DNA of 64,000 bases from Caldicellulosiruptor changbaiensis (GTDB lineage Bacteria > Bacillota > Thermoanaerobacteria > Caldicellulosiruptorales > Caldicellulosiruptoraceae), in NCBI RefSeq assembly GCF_003999255.1, contig NZ_CP034791.1, positions 1,404,501 to 1,468,500 of the forward strand. The letters are read 5' to 3'. The translations under genes and the position numbers were made by a program. How positions within the stretch are numbered: position 1 is the stretch's first letter; each line of letters starts with the position of its first letter. Below are positions 8,324 through 16,374 of this stretch, in pieces. The notes beneath the pieces are model-generated. The model searched no databases and was not told where the DNA came from. It saw only the letters and a program-made list of their open reading frames with translations.

Positions 8324-9713
8324 ATATCGGATAGACCTTGTTTTCTTGTACAAGCCCAAAGTCAATTTTGTACTTTTTTGCAGCTCTTAACTTAAAATAG
8401 TTTTCAGCGAGTTGCGGAAATAAACAATATGTGACAACATCTGTGTCATTTTCAATATACTCTTTTATTCTCTCTCTGGCATTTTCAAGTTCAGGCGGTA
8501 GCAAATCTGCTGGCCTTACTTCAATTTCTTTCTCGTTCCCCAAAATCTTTTTCTTAACCTCTTCGTTAACCTTAGCAGGCGGTCGGCCATATTCACCTTT
8601 GAAATACGCTTTTGTCTCCTTTGTAACAAGTTTATATCTCTCGCCAGCTATGACATTTAAAACAGCTTGAGTTCCAACAATCTGGCTTGTTGGTGTAACA
8701 AGAGGAGGGAACCCAAAGTCTTCTCTGACCCGTGGCACCTCTTTTAAAACCTCATCAAGTTTGTCTTCATGGCCTTGTTCTTTTAGCTGAGATATAAGGT
8801 TAGAAAGCATTCCACCAGGAATTTGATAATGCAAAGCATTTATGTCAACACTCAATACTTTTGGGTCAAGAAGTCCTTTTTTCAAATACTCTTCTCTGAG
8901 AGTTTTAAAATATTCACTTGCCTGATTAATTCTATCAAAGTTAAGTTCAGGGTCAAACTTTGTGCCTTTGAGAGCATATACAATTGTCTCAGTGGGTGGC
9001 TGAGACGTACCTAAGGCAAGGGGAGAAAGTGCTGTGTCTATACCATCCACCCCTGCTTCTATTGCTTTAAGATACGTCATTGAACCAAAACCTGTTGTGT
9101 AATGTGTATGAATGTGTACAGGGATATCAATCTCCTCTTTTAAAGCTTTCACAAGATTATACGCTTCAAACGGCGAAAGTAGTCCTGCCATATCCTTAAT
9201 ACAAAGTGAGTCTGCACCTAAACTTTCTATGTCTTTCGCAAGCCCTACATAATTTTCGATTGTATGATAGGGTGATATTGTGTATGAAATTGCAACCTGA
9301 GCATGGGCACCTTCCTTTTTTGTTGTTTTCAAAGCTACTTCAATATTTCTAAGGTCGTTAAGGGCATCAAATATTCTAATAATGTCAATCCCATAGAATA
9401 TAGCCTTTTTTACAAACTCAACTACAACATCATCAGGATAATGCCTATATCCTACAAGGTTCTGGCCTCTCAGAAGCATCTGTAGCTTTGTCTTTTTAAA
9501 TGAAAGTTTTAATCTTTTTAACCTTTCCCAAGGGTCTTCTTTGAAAAATCTCAAACATGCATCAAAGGTAGCACCGCCCCAGCACTCAATTGAGTAATAT
9601 CCAGTCTCATCAAGTATAGGGGCAATCTCTAACATCTGGTCTGTTGTCATCCTGGTTGCAATAAGTGACTGGTGGGCATCTCTCAAAATTGTCTCTGTTA
9701 TTTTAATTCCCAT
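8322..9713 (-). CDS. Pyruvate/oxaloacetate carboxyltransferase subunit (transcarboxylase 5S / OadA N-terminal type)
   Basis: A 463-residue biotin-dependent carboxyltransferase that moves CO2 between carboxybiotin and pyruvate or oxaloacetate. Residues 1 to about 300 form a TIM barrel: ITETILRDAHQSLIATR at the start, IECWGGATFDACLRFF, the metal-site CIKDMAGLL, and HIHTHYTTG. The rest is the conserved PYC_OADA domain. The C-terminal biotin domain of full OadA is absent and is supplied by the gene just upstream. The ATG at 9713 is preferred because GGAGG lies nine bases before it; an upstream in-frame TTG at 9731 would add six residues. No OadB sodium-pump gene is present. Confidence 0.88.
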   Translation of the reverse strand: MGIKITETILRDAHQSLIATRMTTDQMLEIAPILDETGYYSIECWGGATFDACLRFFKEDPWERLKRLKLSFKKTKLQMLLRGQNLVGYRHYPDDVVVEFVKKAIFYGIDIIRIFDALNDLRNIEVALKTTKKEGAHAQVAISYTISPYHTIENYVGLAKDIESLGADSLCIKDMAGLLSPFEAYNLVKALKEEIDIPVHIHTHYTTGFGSMTYLKAIEAGVDGIDTALSPLALGTSQPPTETIVYALKGTKFDPELNFDRINQASEYFKTLREEYLKKGLLDPKVLSVDINALHYQIPGGMLSNLISQLKEQGHEDKLDEVLKEVPRVREDFGFPPLVTPTSQIVGTQAVLNVIAGERYKLVTKETKAYFKGEYGRPPAKVNEEVKKKILGNEKEIEVRPADLLPPELENARERIKEYIENDTDVVTYCLFPQLAENYFKLRAAKKYKIDFGLVQENKVYPI

Positions 9714-9733
9714 AACAATAAACCTCCGCAAAG

Positions 9734-10123
9734 TTAATCAATTTCAAATAACAAATCACCTTTTGAAACTTTTTGCCCTTCTTTGACATATATCTTTTTT
9801 ATCCTACCTTCTGTTGTTGGCAATATTTCGTTTTCCATTTTCATAGCTTCAAGGACTAAAACAGGGTCTTTAAGAGAAACCACTTCACCTTCATTTTTAA
9901 GAATTTTTACAATTGTACCAGGAAGCTGGGCATGCACAGCATTTTTGTTTGAAGACAAATTATGGGTATTTTCTTGACTATGCTCTTTTTTTGGTACCTC
10001 AGCTGGTTTTTCCATCTGAAACTTGGGTCTTGAAAAGCTTAAGCTATCTTTTTGAGAATGTGTAATTTCTTCTACTTCAACTAAAAACTCTTGGTCATTT
10101 ATCCTGACTTTAAATTTTCTCAT
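9734..10123 (-). CDS. Biotin carboxyl carrier protein (1.3S type)
   Basis: A 129-residue carrier. The C-terminal 70 residues are a biotinyl domain with the biotinylation motif EAMKMENE, the target lysine being K95, and the expected hairpin residues PGTIVKILKNEGE. The N-terminal part (about 1-25) is a short beta segment, joined by a serine-, lysine- and proline-rich linker (about 26-60). It would shuttle carboxyl groups between the acyl-CoA carboxyltransferase and the pyruvate carboxyltransferase encoded on either side. Confidence 0.92.
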   Translation of the reverse strand: MRKFKVRINDQEFLVEVEEITHSQKDSLSFSRPKFQMEKPAEVPKKEHSQENTHNLSSNKNAVHAQLPGTIVKILKNEGEVVSLKDPVLVLEAMKMENEILPTTEGRIKKIYVKEGQKVSKGDLLFEID

Positions 10124-10130
10124 ATGTCCT

Positions 10131-10328
10131 TTACCTCCATTTAGACAACATTTGACTTTGTTCGAGCATCATCTGTCTCGAGATTTTTTTCCATTTACTC
10201 TCCTTCTTTGTTACATTAGTAATTCTAAAGTTGCCGTCCTCTAAAATCATGGCAAGGCATGCACAGATGCATGCAAGCTCTTCTCTTGTAACAGTAGCTG
10301 TGCCACTTCGCGAAATAGACATATACAA
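10131..10328 (-). CDS. Small protein of unknown function in the carboxyltransferase operon
   Basis: A 65-residue product between the acyl-CoA carboxyltransferase and biotin-carrier genes, with gaps of 32 and 7 bases. It has a short cysteine-containing segment (ELACICACLAMIL, about 17-29) and a basic, methionine- and glutamine-rich tail. The segment is too short and polar for a clear membrane anchor. Its position is where decarboxylase pumps carry their small gamma or delta subunit, but the similarity is positional only. I do not recognise it. Confidence 0.6.
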   Translation of the reverse strand: MYMSISRSGTATVTREELACICACLAMILEDGNFRITNVTKKESKWKKISRQMMLEQSQMLSKWR

Positions 10329-10360
10329 ACACTCCTTTTTTGTTATTCTAAACAGCTGTT

Positions 10361-11905
10361 TTAAAGTGGAATATTGCCATGCTTTTTAGGTGGTCTTGAC
10401 TCTCTTTTTGTCGCTGATATATTTAAAGCTTCAATAATCTTATTTCGCGTAAACTTAGGTTCAATAACATCGTCAACATATCCCCTTGCAGCAGCAATGT
10501 AAGGGTTTGCAAATTTCTGTGTGTACTCTAAAATTCGTTTTCGTCTTTCCTCTTCAGGATTTGAAGCCGCTTGAATCTCTTTTCTGAAGATTATATTCGC
10601 CGCACCATCTGGACCCATTACAGCTATTTCTGCCGTTGGCCAAGCAAACACAAAATCTGCTCCGATATGTTTGCTGCTCATCGCTATATAAGCCCCACCA
10701 TATGCCTTTCGTAAAATAACATTAATTTTGGGAACTGTTGCTTCTGAGTAGGCATACAAAACCTTTGCTCCATGACGAATTATTCCATTGTGTTCTTGGT
10801 TAACACCTGGTAAAAAACCAGGTACATCCGTAAATGTCACAATTGGAATGTTAAATGCATCACAGAATCTAACAAATCTTGCTACCTTGTCTGATGAGTC
10901 ATAATCTAAAACACCTGCATTTACTTTTGGCTGGTTTGCAACAATTCCAACGCTAAAACCACCTATCCTACCAAAACCCACAACTGCGTTTTGAGCAAAG
11001 TATGGTTGTACTTCTAAAAACTCTTCATTGTCAACAACTTTGTATATAACGTCTTTCACGTCATATGCCTTGTTTGGTTCATTAGGAATGAGATTTTCAA
11101 GCTCTGGTATCACTCTTTTCTCTGAATCTGAAGATATTACATATGGCGGGTCATCCATGTTATTTGAGGGTAAGAATGATAAAAGATATTTAATCATATC
11201 AAGTAATGTGTACTCATCTTCTGCTATAAAATGAGCAACACCACTTTTTGAATTGTGAGTAAAAGCACCTCCAAGCTCTTCCAAGGATATCTCTTCGCCT
11301 GTCACTGCTTTTATTACCTGAGGTCCTGTAACAAACATCTGGCTTGTCTTGTCAACCATAAAAATAAAGTCCATAATCGCAGGAGAGTACACAGCCCCAC
11401 CTGCACAAGGGCCCATTATAGCTGCAATTTGGGGAATTACACCAGAAGCCATAGTATTTCTGAAAAATATCTCGCCATAGCCGGCCAGTGCATCTACCCC
11501 TTCTTGAATTCTTGCACCGCCAGAGTCGTTAATGCCAATTACAGGACATCCATACTTCATAGCCAAATCTAAAACCTTACATATTTTCTTTGCATGCATC
11601 TCGCCAAGTGAACCGCCTATAGATGTAAAATCTTGTGCATATACAAATACCTTTCTGCCGTTTATGGTTCCATACCCTGTAACAACTCCATCTGATGGTA
11701 CATATGTTTCTTTCATATCAAACTCCTGGCATCTATGTTCAACAAACATGTCAATTTCGCTAAAACTTCCTTGGTCGAGTAGATACTCAATCCTCTCTCT
11801 GCAGGTGAGTTTTTTGTTTTCGTGTTGTTTTTTTACTTTATCTTCTCCACCAAGCTTTAGTATCCTCTCGCGTCTTTGCCTGAGTTCTTTTAGCTTGTCT
11901 GTCAT
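10361..11905 (-). CDS. Acyl-CoA carboxyltransferase (12S / MmdA type)
   Basis: A 514-residue member of the biotin-dependent acyl-CoA carboxyltransferase family (methylmalonyl- or propionyl-CoA type). Both crotonase-fold halves are present: the N-terminal half with INDSGGARIQEGVDALAGYG and GPCAGGAVYSPA, and the C-terminal half with TFTDVPGFLPGVNQEHNGII and KAYGGAYIAMSSKH. The ATG at 11905 is chosen because AAGGAGG lies close upstream; an in-frame ATG at 11935 would add ten residues that include the ribosome-binding site. It is the first gene of the unit with the 65-residue protein, biotin carrier and 5S-type subunit. Confidence 0.92.
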   Translation of the reverse strand: MTDKLKELRQRRERILKLGGEDKVKKQHENKKLTCRERIEYLLDQGSFSEIDMFVEHRCQEFDMKETYVPSDGVVTGYGTINGRKVFVYAQDFTSIGGSLGEMHAKKICKVLDLAMKYGCPVIGINDSGGARIQEGVDALAGYGEIFFRNTMASGVIPQIAAIMGPCAGGAVYSPAIMDFIFMVDKTSQMFVTGPQVIKAVTGEEISLEELGGAFTHNSKSGVAHFIAEDEYTLLDMIKYLLSFLPSNNMDDPPYVISSDSEKRVIPELENLIPNEPNKAYDVKDVIYKVVDNEEFLEVQPYFAQNAVVGFGRIGGFSVGIVANQPKVNAGVLDYDSSDKVARFVRFCDAFNIPIVTFTDVPGFLPGVNQEHNGIIRHGAKVLYAYSEATVPKINVILRKAYGGAYIAMSSKHIGADFVFAWPTAEIAVMGPDGAANIIFRKEIQAASNPEEERRKRILEYTQKFANPYIAAARGYVDDVIEPKFTRNKIIEALNISATKRESRPPKKHGNIPL

Positions 11906-11938
11906 CAAAAATCCTCCTTGAAAATAGTTTATCATGTA

Positions 11939-11961
11939 GTATTAATATCTGGTATTAATAT
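11939..11961. repeat. Direct repeat GTATTAATAT, possible operator
   Basis: Two identical copies of GTATTAATAT, at 11939-11948 and 11952-11961, with a 13-base period. They sit between the putative -10 box at 11978-11983 and the start of the carboxyltransferase operon. Each copy contains the palindrome ATTAAT, so a dimeric regulator could bind. The region is AT-rich, so chance cannot be excluded. Confidence 0.35.
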
Positions 11962-11977
11962 ATTATGCTAATTTCTA

Positions 11978-11986
11978 TTTTATAAC
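11978..11986 (-). promoter_or_regulatory. Putative promoter of the carboxyltransferase operon
   Basis: On the minus strand TGTTATAAA (11978-11986) is an extended -10 match (TATAAA with TG one base upstream). It lies about 73 bases before the ATG at 11905. The -35 region is weak (TTGCTA at a short spacing). Confidence 0.4.
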
Positions 11987-12024
11987 ACAAAGAAGCTTTT
12001 AGCAAGAAATTTTTGTATAAAAAC

Positions 12025-12079
12025 GCAAAAAGGGCGTGACTAAATTCCTCTTTTAAGGTGAGCAAACTTAGTCACACCC
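12025..12079 (-). terminator. Rho-independent terminator of speE-speB
   Basis: TTAGTCACACCC (12068-12079) and GGGCGTGACTAA (12032-12043) pair with one G-T mismatch. The minus strand continues into TTTTTGCGTTTTTAT. The hairpin lies 28 bases after the speB stop. Confidence 0.8.
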
Positions 12080-12106
12080 GTATTCTGTTCACATTTTTTT
12101 ATTTTT

Positions 12107-12961
12107 TCACTCGATTAAAAGGATAAGTTCTCTCACAATCTTTGCAGCAAGAAGAGATGTCCTGTCTGAGATATCATAATAGGGAGACACTTCTACAACG
12201 TCAACACCCACAACGCTTAGGTCTTTCATCTTCAAGATTATTTCCAAAAACTGCGATGAGGTCAAACCCCCTGGCTCAGGTGTTCCAGTACCAGGCGCAA
12301 ATGCCGGGTCAACAACATCTATGTCAATTGATAAATATACTTTTTTGTTTTTTAATTTTTTAACTATCTCAAAAAGGTTTTCTATTTCATAAACAAAAAA
12401 TATATTGCTGTTTTCTCTTGCAAATGATATCTCATCCTCAGAGCCAGACCTTATGCCAAATTGGTATAGATTATTAAACCCAACAACCTCTCCAGCCCTT
12501 CTCATCACTGTCGCATGAGAAAGCTTTTCACCCAGGTAGTCGTCTCTCATATCAGCATGAGCGTCAAAGTGTAAAACAACAAGGTCGCCATATATCTCTT
12601 TTGCTGCCTTTATCAGTGGAAAACTGATAAGATGCTCTCCACCCAAAAAAATAGGAGTTTTGCCATCATTAAATACCTTCTTTGCAAACTCATATATTAT
12701 ATCAATACACTTCCCCACATTTCCAAATGGAAGCTCCAAATCTCCCATATCACAAAAGACTTTATTAAATAAATTTTTATCTTGGTATACTGAATACTCC
12801 TCAAGTCCAACTGAAACTTCCCTTATTTTGCTCGGTCCAAAACGCGAACCAGGCTTAAAACTCACAGTAAAATCCATGGGTATTCCAGCAAGTACAACCT
12901 TACTGTTTTCATAATCATTCGATGAGCACAGAAAAGAGTTCTTATAAAGATTAAAACTCAT
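12107..12961 (-). CDS. speB: Agmatinase-family ureohydrolase
   Basis: A 284-residue manganese ureohydrolase that releases urea from agmatine or a related guanidino substrate. The binuclear metal ligands are visible in GGEHL (H110), HFDAHAD (D133, H135, D137) and SIDIDVVDPAFAPGTGTPEP. The length is normal. It follows speE by 11 bases and ends before a strong terminator, so the two form a polyamine operon. Arginine decarboxylase and SAM decarboxylase are not in the window. In thermophiles this enzyme may act on N1-aminopropylagmatine instead of agmatine. Confidence 0.92.
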   Translation of the reverse strand: MSFNLYKNSFLCSSNDYENSKVVLAGIPMDFTVSFKPGSRFGPSKIREVSVGLEEYSVYQDKNLFNKVFCDMGDLELPFGNVGKCIDIIYEFAKKVFNDGKTPIFLGGEHLISFPLIKAAKEIYGDLVVLHFDAHADMRDDYLGEKLSHATVMRRAGEVVGFNNLYQFGIRSGSEDEISFARENSNIFFVYEIENLFEIVKKLKNKKVYLSIDIDVVDPAFAPGTGTPEPGGLTSSQFLEIILKMKDLSVVGVDVVEVSPYYDISDRTSLLAAKIVRELILLIE

Positions 12962-12972
12962 TCATTTCCCCT

Positions 12973-13809
12973 CTACTCAATGATTTTCTGAACAAATGTA
13001 GGCAATGCAAAAAGTGCCTTGTGAAGTTCAGGGTTGTAATATCTCGTATCAATTCTCTTTATCTTTGAGACGTCAATCTCAAGGGGGTCATATTTTTTAG
13101 AACCCATTGTAAAGCTCCAAAGTCCACTTGGATATGTTGGAATAAAACCAAGATATAGTCTTGTTATTGGGAAGATAGATTTTATTGAATGAAATACATT
13201 TCTAATTAAATCTTGATCATAAAATGGAGACTCTGTTTGTGCAACAAAAAGTCCATCTTCTTTTAGACACTCATATACTGCTTGGTAAAAGTTGCTTTCA
13301 AATAATCCCACTGCTGGTCCAACAGGATCAGTTGAATCTACTATTATGACATCGAACATATTTTTGTTTTCAGAAACAAACTTTATTCCATCTGTGATTA
13401 TAACCTCTGCCCTCTTGTCATCAAGTGCACAGCTTATCTCAGGAAGATATTTCTTGCTCGCTTCAATTACCTCTTGGTCAATCTCTATCAAATATGCTTT
13501 TTCAACCTCTTCATGTTTTAATATCTCTCTTATGACTCCACCATCCCCTCCACCAATAACTGCAACCTTTTTGGGATTAGGATGAGTAAACAATGGAACA
13601 TGTGCTATCAACTCATGATAACAAAACTCATCAACAATTGTTGTCTGCACAGCCCCGTCCAAAACAAGCATTTTGCCAAATTGTTTTGTCTCAAGTATTG
13701 CTAAATCTTGATACTTTGTCTTTGCTGTGTATATGGTCTTAGTTATCTTACATGTAAACCCTAAATCCGGTGTTTGTTGCTCGGTAAACCACAATTCCAT
13801 CTCAGCCAA
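12973..13809 (-). CDS. speE: Polyamine aminopropyltransferase (spermidine synthase)
   Basis: A 278-residue aminopropyltransferase that uses decarboxylated SAM. It has the N-terminal beta-strand tetramerisation region ([20 protein letters not shown]), the substrate segment ETDEFCYHE-like [15 protein letters not shown], the Rossmann glycine motif [14 protein letters not shown], and the [14 protein letters not shown] catalytic aspartates. The TTG start at 13809 has GAGGAGG nine bases upstream; an ATG three codons later is too far from it. It is the first gene of speE-speB. Confidence 0.94.
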   Translation of the reverse strand: MAEMELWFTEQQTPDLGFTCKITKTIYTAKTKYQDLAILETKQFGKMLVLDGAVQTTIVDEFCYHELIAHVPLFTHPNPKKVAVIGGGDGGVIREILKHEEVEKAYLIEIDQEVIEASKKYLPEISCALDDKRAEVIITDGIKFVSENKNMFDVIIVDSTDPVGPAVGLFESNFYQAVYECLKEDGLFVAQTESPFYDQDLIRNVFHSIKSIFPITRLYLGFIPTYPSGLWSFTMGSKKYDPLEIDVSKIKRIDTRYYNPELHKALFALPTFVQKIIE

Positions 13810-13851
13810 TTTTTATAACCTCCTCACCTTAAACTTTAAACAACAGTGAAT

Positions 13852-13880
13852 ATATTACAATATCCTTATTCAGAATTCAA
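13852..13880 (-). promoter_or_regulatory. Putative promoter of speE-speB
   Basis: On the minus strand TTGAAT (13875-13880) and TAATAT (13852-13857) are separated by 17 bases. The element lies in the 75-base gap after the glycosyltransferase-4 gene and 43 bases before the speE start codon. Both boxes match the consensus at four of six positions. Confidence 0.4.
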
Positions 13881-13884
13881 GTTA

Positions 13885-14700
13885 TTAATTTTTTCTTCCA
13901 AGTCCATCAATATACTTTAATATCTTATTTTTTTCAATGACCTCTGAAAATGAAATATACTCAGAAGCCAAATTTAAAGCTGCTACAACAAATAATGCTA
14001 TCCATATCACAACATTGTTTACGCTTATATTATAAAGCTTGCTTATAATTACAAAAAATATATATCCTATCAAATTTGAGCCTGCATCGCCTAACATATA
14101 CACTTCTTTTATATCACCAATAAAAATAGGCACCAATAAAATCAAAAGTGAAATGTAAAAAGGACTCCAATTAATAAAAAATCCAAAGAGTACTAAGAAA
14201 ACAAACAGTGCCTTTATACACCTGCCAGGTCGCAAATCAAACAGATTAAACAGGTTCACAGAAAGTGATCCAAAGACTGTGTACAGAACTGTTTTAAGAA
14301 TATCCTCCGTAAGATATAAACTTCCTGCAAAAAGCACAAAAGGAATCACTATCATCTTTAAAAGTCCTGTTGAAAGTTCATGCTCTTTCAAAAGCCTTTT
14401 GATATGTCCTTTAAATCCTTTGCTTTTATTATCACCAAATATGTCATCAATAAAACCTACTGCTGAGATAGCCAAAAAGCTCAACCCAATAACTAAAAAA
14501 TTTATTTTGGAGACATAACAGTATATGAAAAAGGTATAAAAAGTCAATACAAATCCTAAAACAATACCAATACCGCATGGAATTTTTTTACCTTTATAAT
14601 TTTGTTTGAGTAACCTCTCTTTTTTCTTAAAATACACCACCGAAACATACAGAAACAAAATCTCAGTCAGAATTGACAATGCAAGTATATATGCATAAAT
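13885..14700 (-). CDS. MraY/WecA-like glycosyltransferase 4 family membrane protein
   Basis: A polytopic membrane protein of about 270 residues with roughly eight to nine hydrophobic helices. Motifs of the polyprenyl-phosphate sugar-phosphate transferase family are partly visible: VGFIDDIFGD (the aspartate pair), NLFNLFDLRPGR, and YMLGDAGSNLIGY. Its lipid and sugar substrates are unknown. The start is unclear. GGTGGAGGT upstream fits best with an in-frame ATT at 14700, giving a first helix YAYILALSILTEILFLYVSV; the first in-frame TTG at 14679 lies about 28 bases from that site. It follows a family-2 glycosyltransferase and the steA-steB pair. Confidence 0.75.
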   Translation of the reverse strand: MYAYILALSILTEILFLYVSVVYFKKKERLLKQNYKGKKIPCGIGIVLGFVLTFYTFFIYCYVSKINFLVIGLSFLAISAVGFIDDIFGDNKSKGFKGHIKRLLKEHELSTGLLKMIVIPFVLFAGSLYLTEDILKTVLYTVFGSLSVNLFNLFDLRPGRCIKALFVFLVLFGFFINWSPFYISLLILLVPIFIGDIKEVYMLGDAGSNLIGYIFFVIISKLYNISVNNVVIWIALFVVAALNLASEYISFSEVIEKNKILKYIDGLGRKN

Positions 14701-14704
14701 TTTT

Positions 14705-15373
14705 TTACAACCTCCACCATTTAGTAATAAAAACTATAAATATATCCTTTAGCTGATGCAATTTATGTAAAAGATCTCGTACACTTTTCCCTTTTTCATC
14801 ATGAGTAAAGTCAAATGGAACTTCTACCATCTCATAACCTTTTTTCAGAAAATCTATCAAAGTTGAAACTTCTACACCATATCTTTTAGGAATATACTTT
14901 ATTTCATCAATTGCAGAAAATGGGATTATTCTCTGACCACTCAAAGAATATTCAACAGTTCTGCCAGTATAAAACTTGACAACAAACTTTGCGAATGCCT
15001 TGACAACTCCAAAACCTCTCTTTTTTACATTTATAGGATAACCAATAACAATCTTATTTCCATTGAGAAATACATTTTTTAAAAACTTCTCCACACTCTT
15101 TTTATCAACTTTCAAATCACTATCCAAAAGAACTACCTTGTCACATTTTTCATTTTTGAGATAATCAAAAGCAGTCTTCAAAGCTGCACCCTTTCCCTTG
15201 TTTTTCCCATGCCTCAATAAAATACACTTCTCATTTGAAATGTTTACCTTTTCTTTTGAACCATCATCAACCACAATTAACCTATCTACAAAAGAAAAAC
15301 TACCTACCATTTCAATTAATTCATAAAAAGATATAGGCGGATTGTAGGTTGGTATTACAACAGCCACTTTCAA
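14705..15373 (-). CDS. Glycosyltransferase family 2 protein
   Basis: A 222-residue GT-A fold transferase with VAVVIPTYNPP at the N-terminus, LIVVDDGSKEK, GKGAALKTAFDYL and the metal-binding DSDLKVD. GYPINVKKRGFGVVKAF and EVSTLIDFLKKGY resemble dolichyl- or undecaprenyl-phosphate sugar transferases, but it lacks a C-terminal membrane domain. It starts with TTG and ends four bases before the membrane glycosyltransferase gene, so the two may act together on a cell-surface glycan precursor. Confidence 0.85.
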   Translation of the reverse strand: MKVAVVIPTYNPPISFYELIEMVGSFSFVDRLIVVDDGSKEKVNISNEKCILLRHGKNKGKGAALKTAFDYLKNEKCDKVVLLDSDLKVDKKSVEKFLKNVFLNGNKIVIGYPINVKKRGFGVVKAFAKFVVKFYTGRTVEYSLSGQRIIPFSAIDEIKYIPKRYGVEVSTLIDFLKKGYEMVEVPFDFTHDEKGKSVRDLLHKLHQLKDIFIVFITKWWRL

Positions 15374-15412
15374 GACTTTTTTCTTCCTCTCTTAGATTGT
15401 AAATGAAAATCT

Positions 15413-16369
15413 CTATTGAGTTGGCAATGTAGTATTTTGATATTTCTCAAGCTCAACAAGCAAACTTGTCCTTCGTTTTTCTAAAGCCTTCTTTGCATCT
15501 TCAACATTTATAAAATTGGTAGGTATTATAGAAGTTGCCCCCTTTTTGGTACCATAATTGCCACTATTCCCTCTGATTAGCTCAATTAAAGAAACCCTGC
15601 CACTTATCTCATCCACATTGTCAACCGTGCTAAGCCCCATACTTTTATAGTATTCACAATAATTTATCTCGCTGTATGACTGCTGAAGTCCTATTACATT
15701 TAAACTGTCTATATCATTTAAAAATTCGACTATCTTTCTATCAAGTTTATTAAAATTATTGTTTTGAACTGTATTGCCCCCAGCTAAAATGATGGTATCT
15801 GATATTCCTGACAAAAGCCTGTTCTCTTCTATATATCTCTTTTCAACAAGTTTTTTTACCAAATCACTCTTTATATCAAAGACAGAATATATAGCAATAT
15901 CTTTTATGGCATCATCAGGGAATTTATAACCGCTGAAATCAACTGACAATTCCTTCTCGGTGTTTTCAATATTTAAAAATGAACTTTTGATTTTTATGAC
16001 CTTGTTTATTTTAATTCCATTTTTCCTCAAAAAATCTATCAAATCATTATAAGAATAATCTGTAGATGTGATTATCAAGCTCACAGTTGACTCAGCCTTT
16101 CCTATTTTAAGATAAGCACTCACAAGTGCGTTATTTATCTTATCCTTCTGTGCAATTTGGTTTTTGTACTCATCAATCTCTTTGCTAAGTCTGTCGTTTT
16201 CTTTTTTTAAAGCTACAAGATTTTTATCTATTATATTCAGCTGCTGCTGAAACTGTTTTTGAACAAATTTTTCACTGTTCAAGGAAAAACCAATTACAAT
16301 CCCAATACCCAAGGCAAGAAAGATAGAAGCAATAGTTATTATAAAGTATTTTACTCCTATTCCATTCAT
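15413..16369 (-). CDS. SteB/MctB-like membrane-anchored protein (copper-transporter family label)
   Basis: A 318-residue protein with one N-terminal membrane helix (about 8-28, FIITIASIFLALGIGIVIG). A coiled coil (about 35-80) and a globular extracytoplasmic domain follow. This matches the family named after mycobacterial MctB, called SteB where paired with SteA. In Corynebacterium the SteA-SteB pair takes part in cytokinesis. Here it starts five bases after steA. The older copper-transport name is probably misleading in this context. Confidence 0.78.
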   Translation of the reverse strand: MNGIGVKYFIITIASIFLALGIGIVIGFSLNSEKFVQKQFQQQLNIIDKNLVALKKENDRLSKEIDEYKNQIAQKDKINNALVSAYLKIGKAESTVSLIITSTDYSYNDLIDFLRKNGIKINKVIKIKSSFLNIENTEKELSVDFSGYKFPDDAIKDIAIYSVFDIKSDLVKKLVEKRYIEENRLLSGISDTIILAGGNTVQNNNFNKLDRKIVEFLNDIDSLNVIGLQQSYSEINYCEYYKSMGLSTVDNVDEISGRVSLIELIRGNSGNYGTKKGATSIIPTNFINVEDAKKALEKRRTSLLVELEKYQNTTLPTQ

Positions 16370-16374
16370 TGTTC

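Noticed and set aside
11906-11935. Start of the 12S-type subunit at 11935
   Set aside because: The extra ten codons contain the AAGGAGG ribosome-binding site that serves the ATG at 11905.
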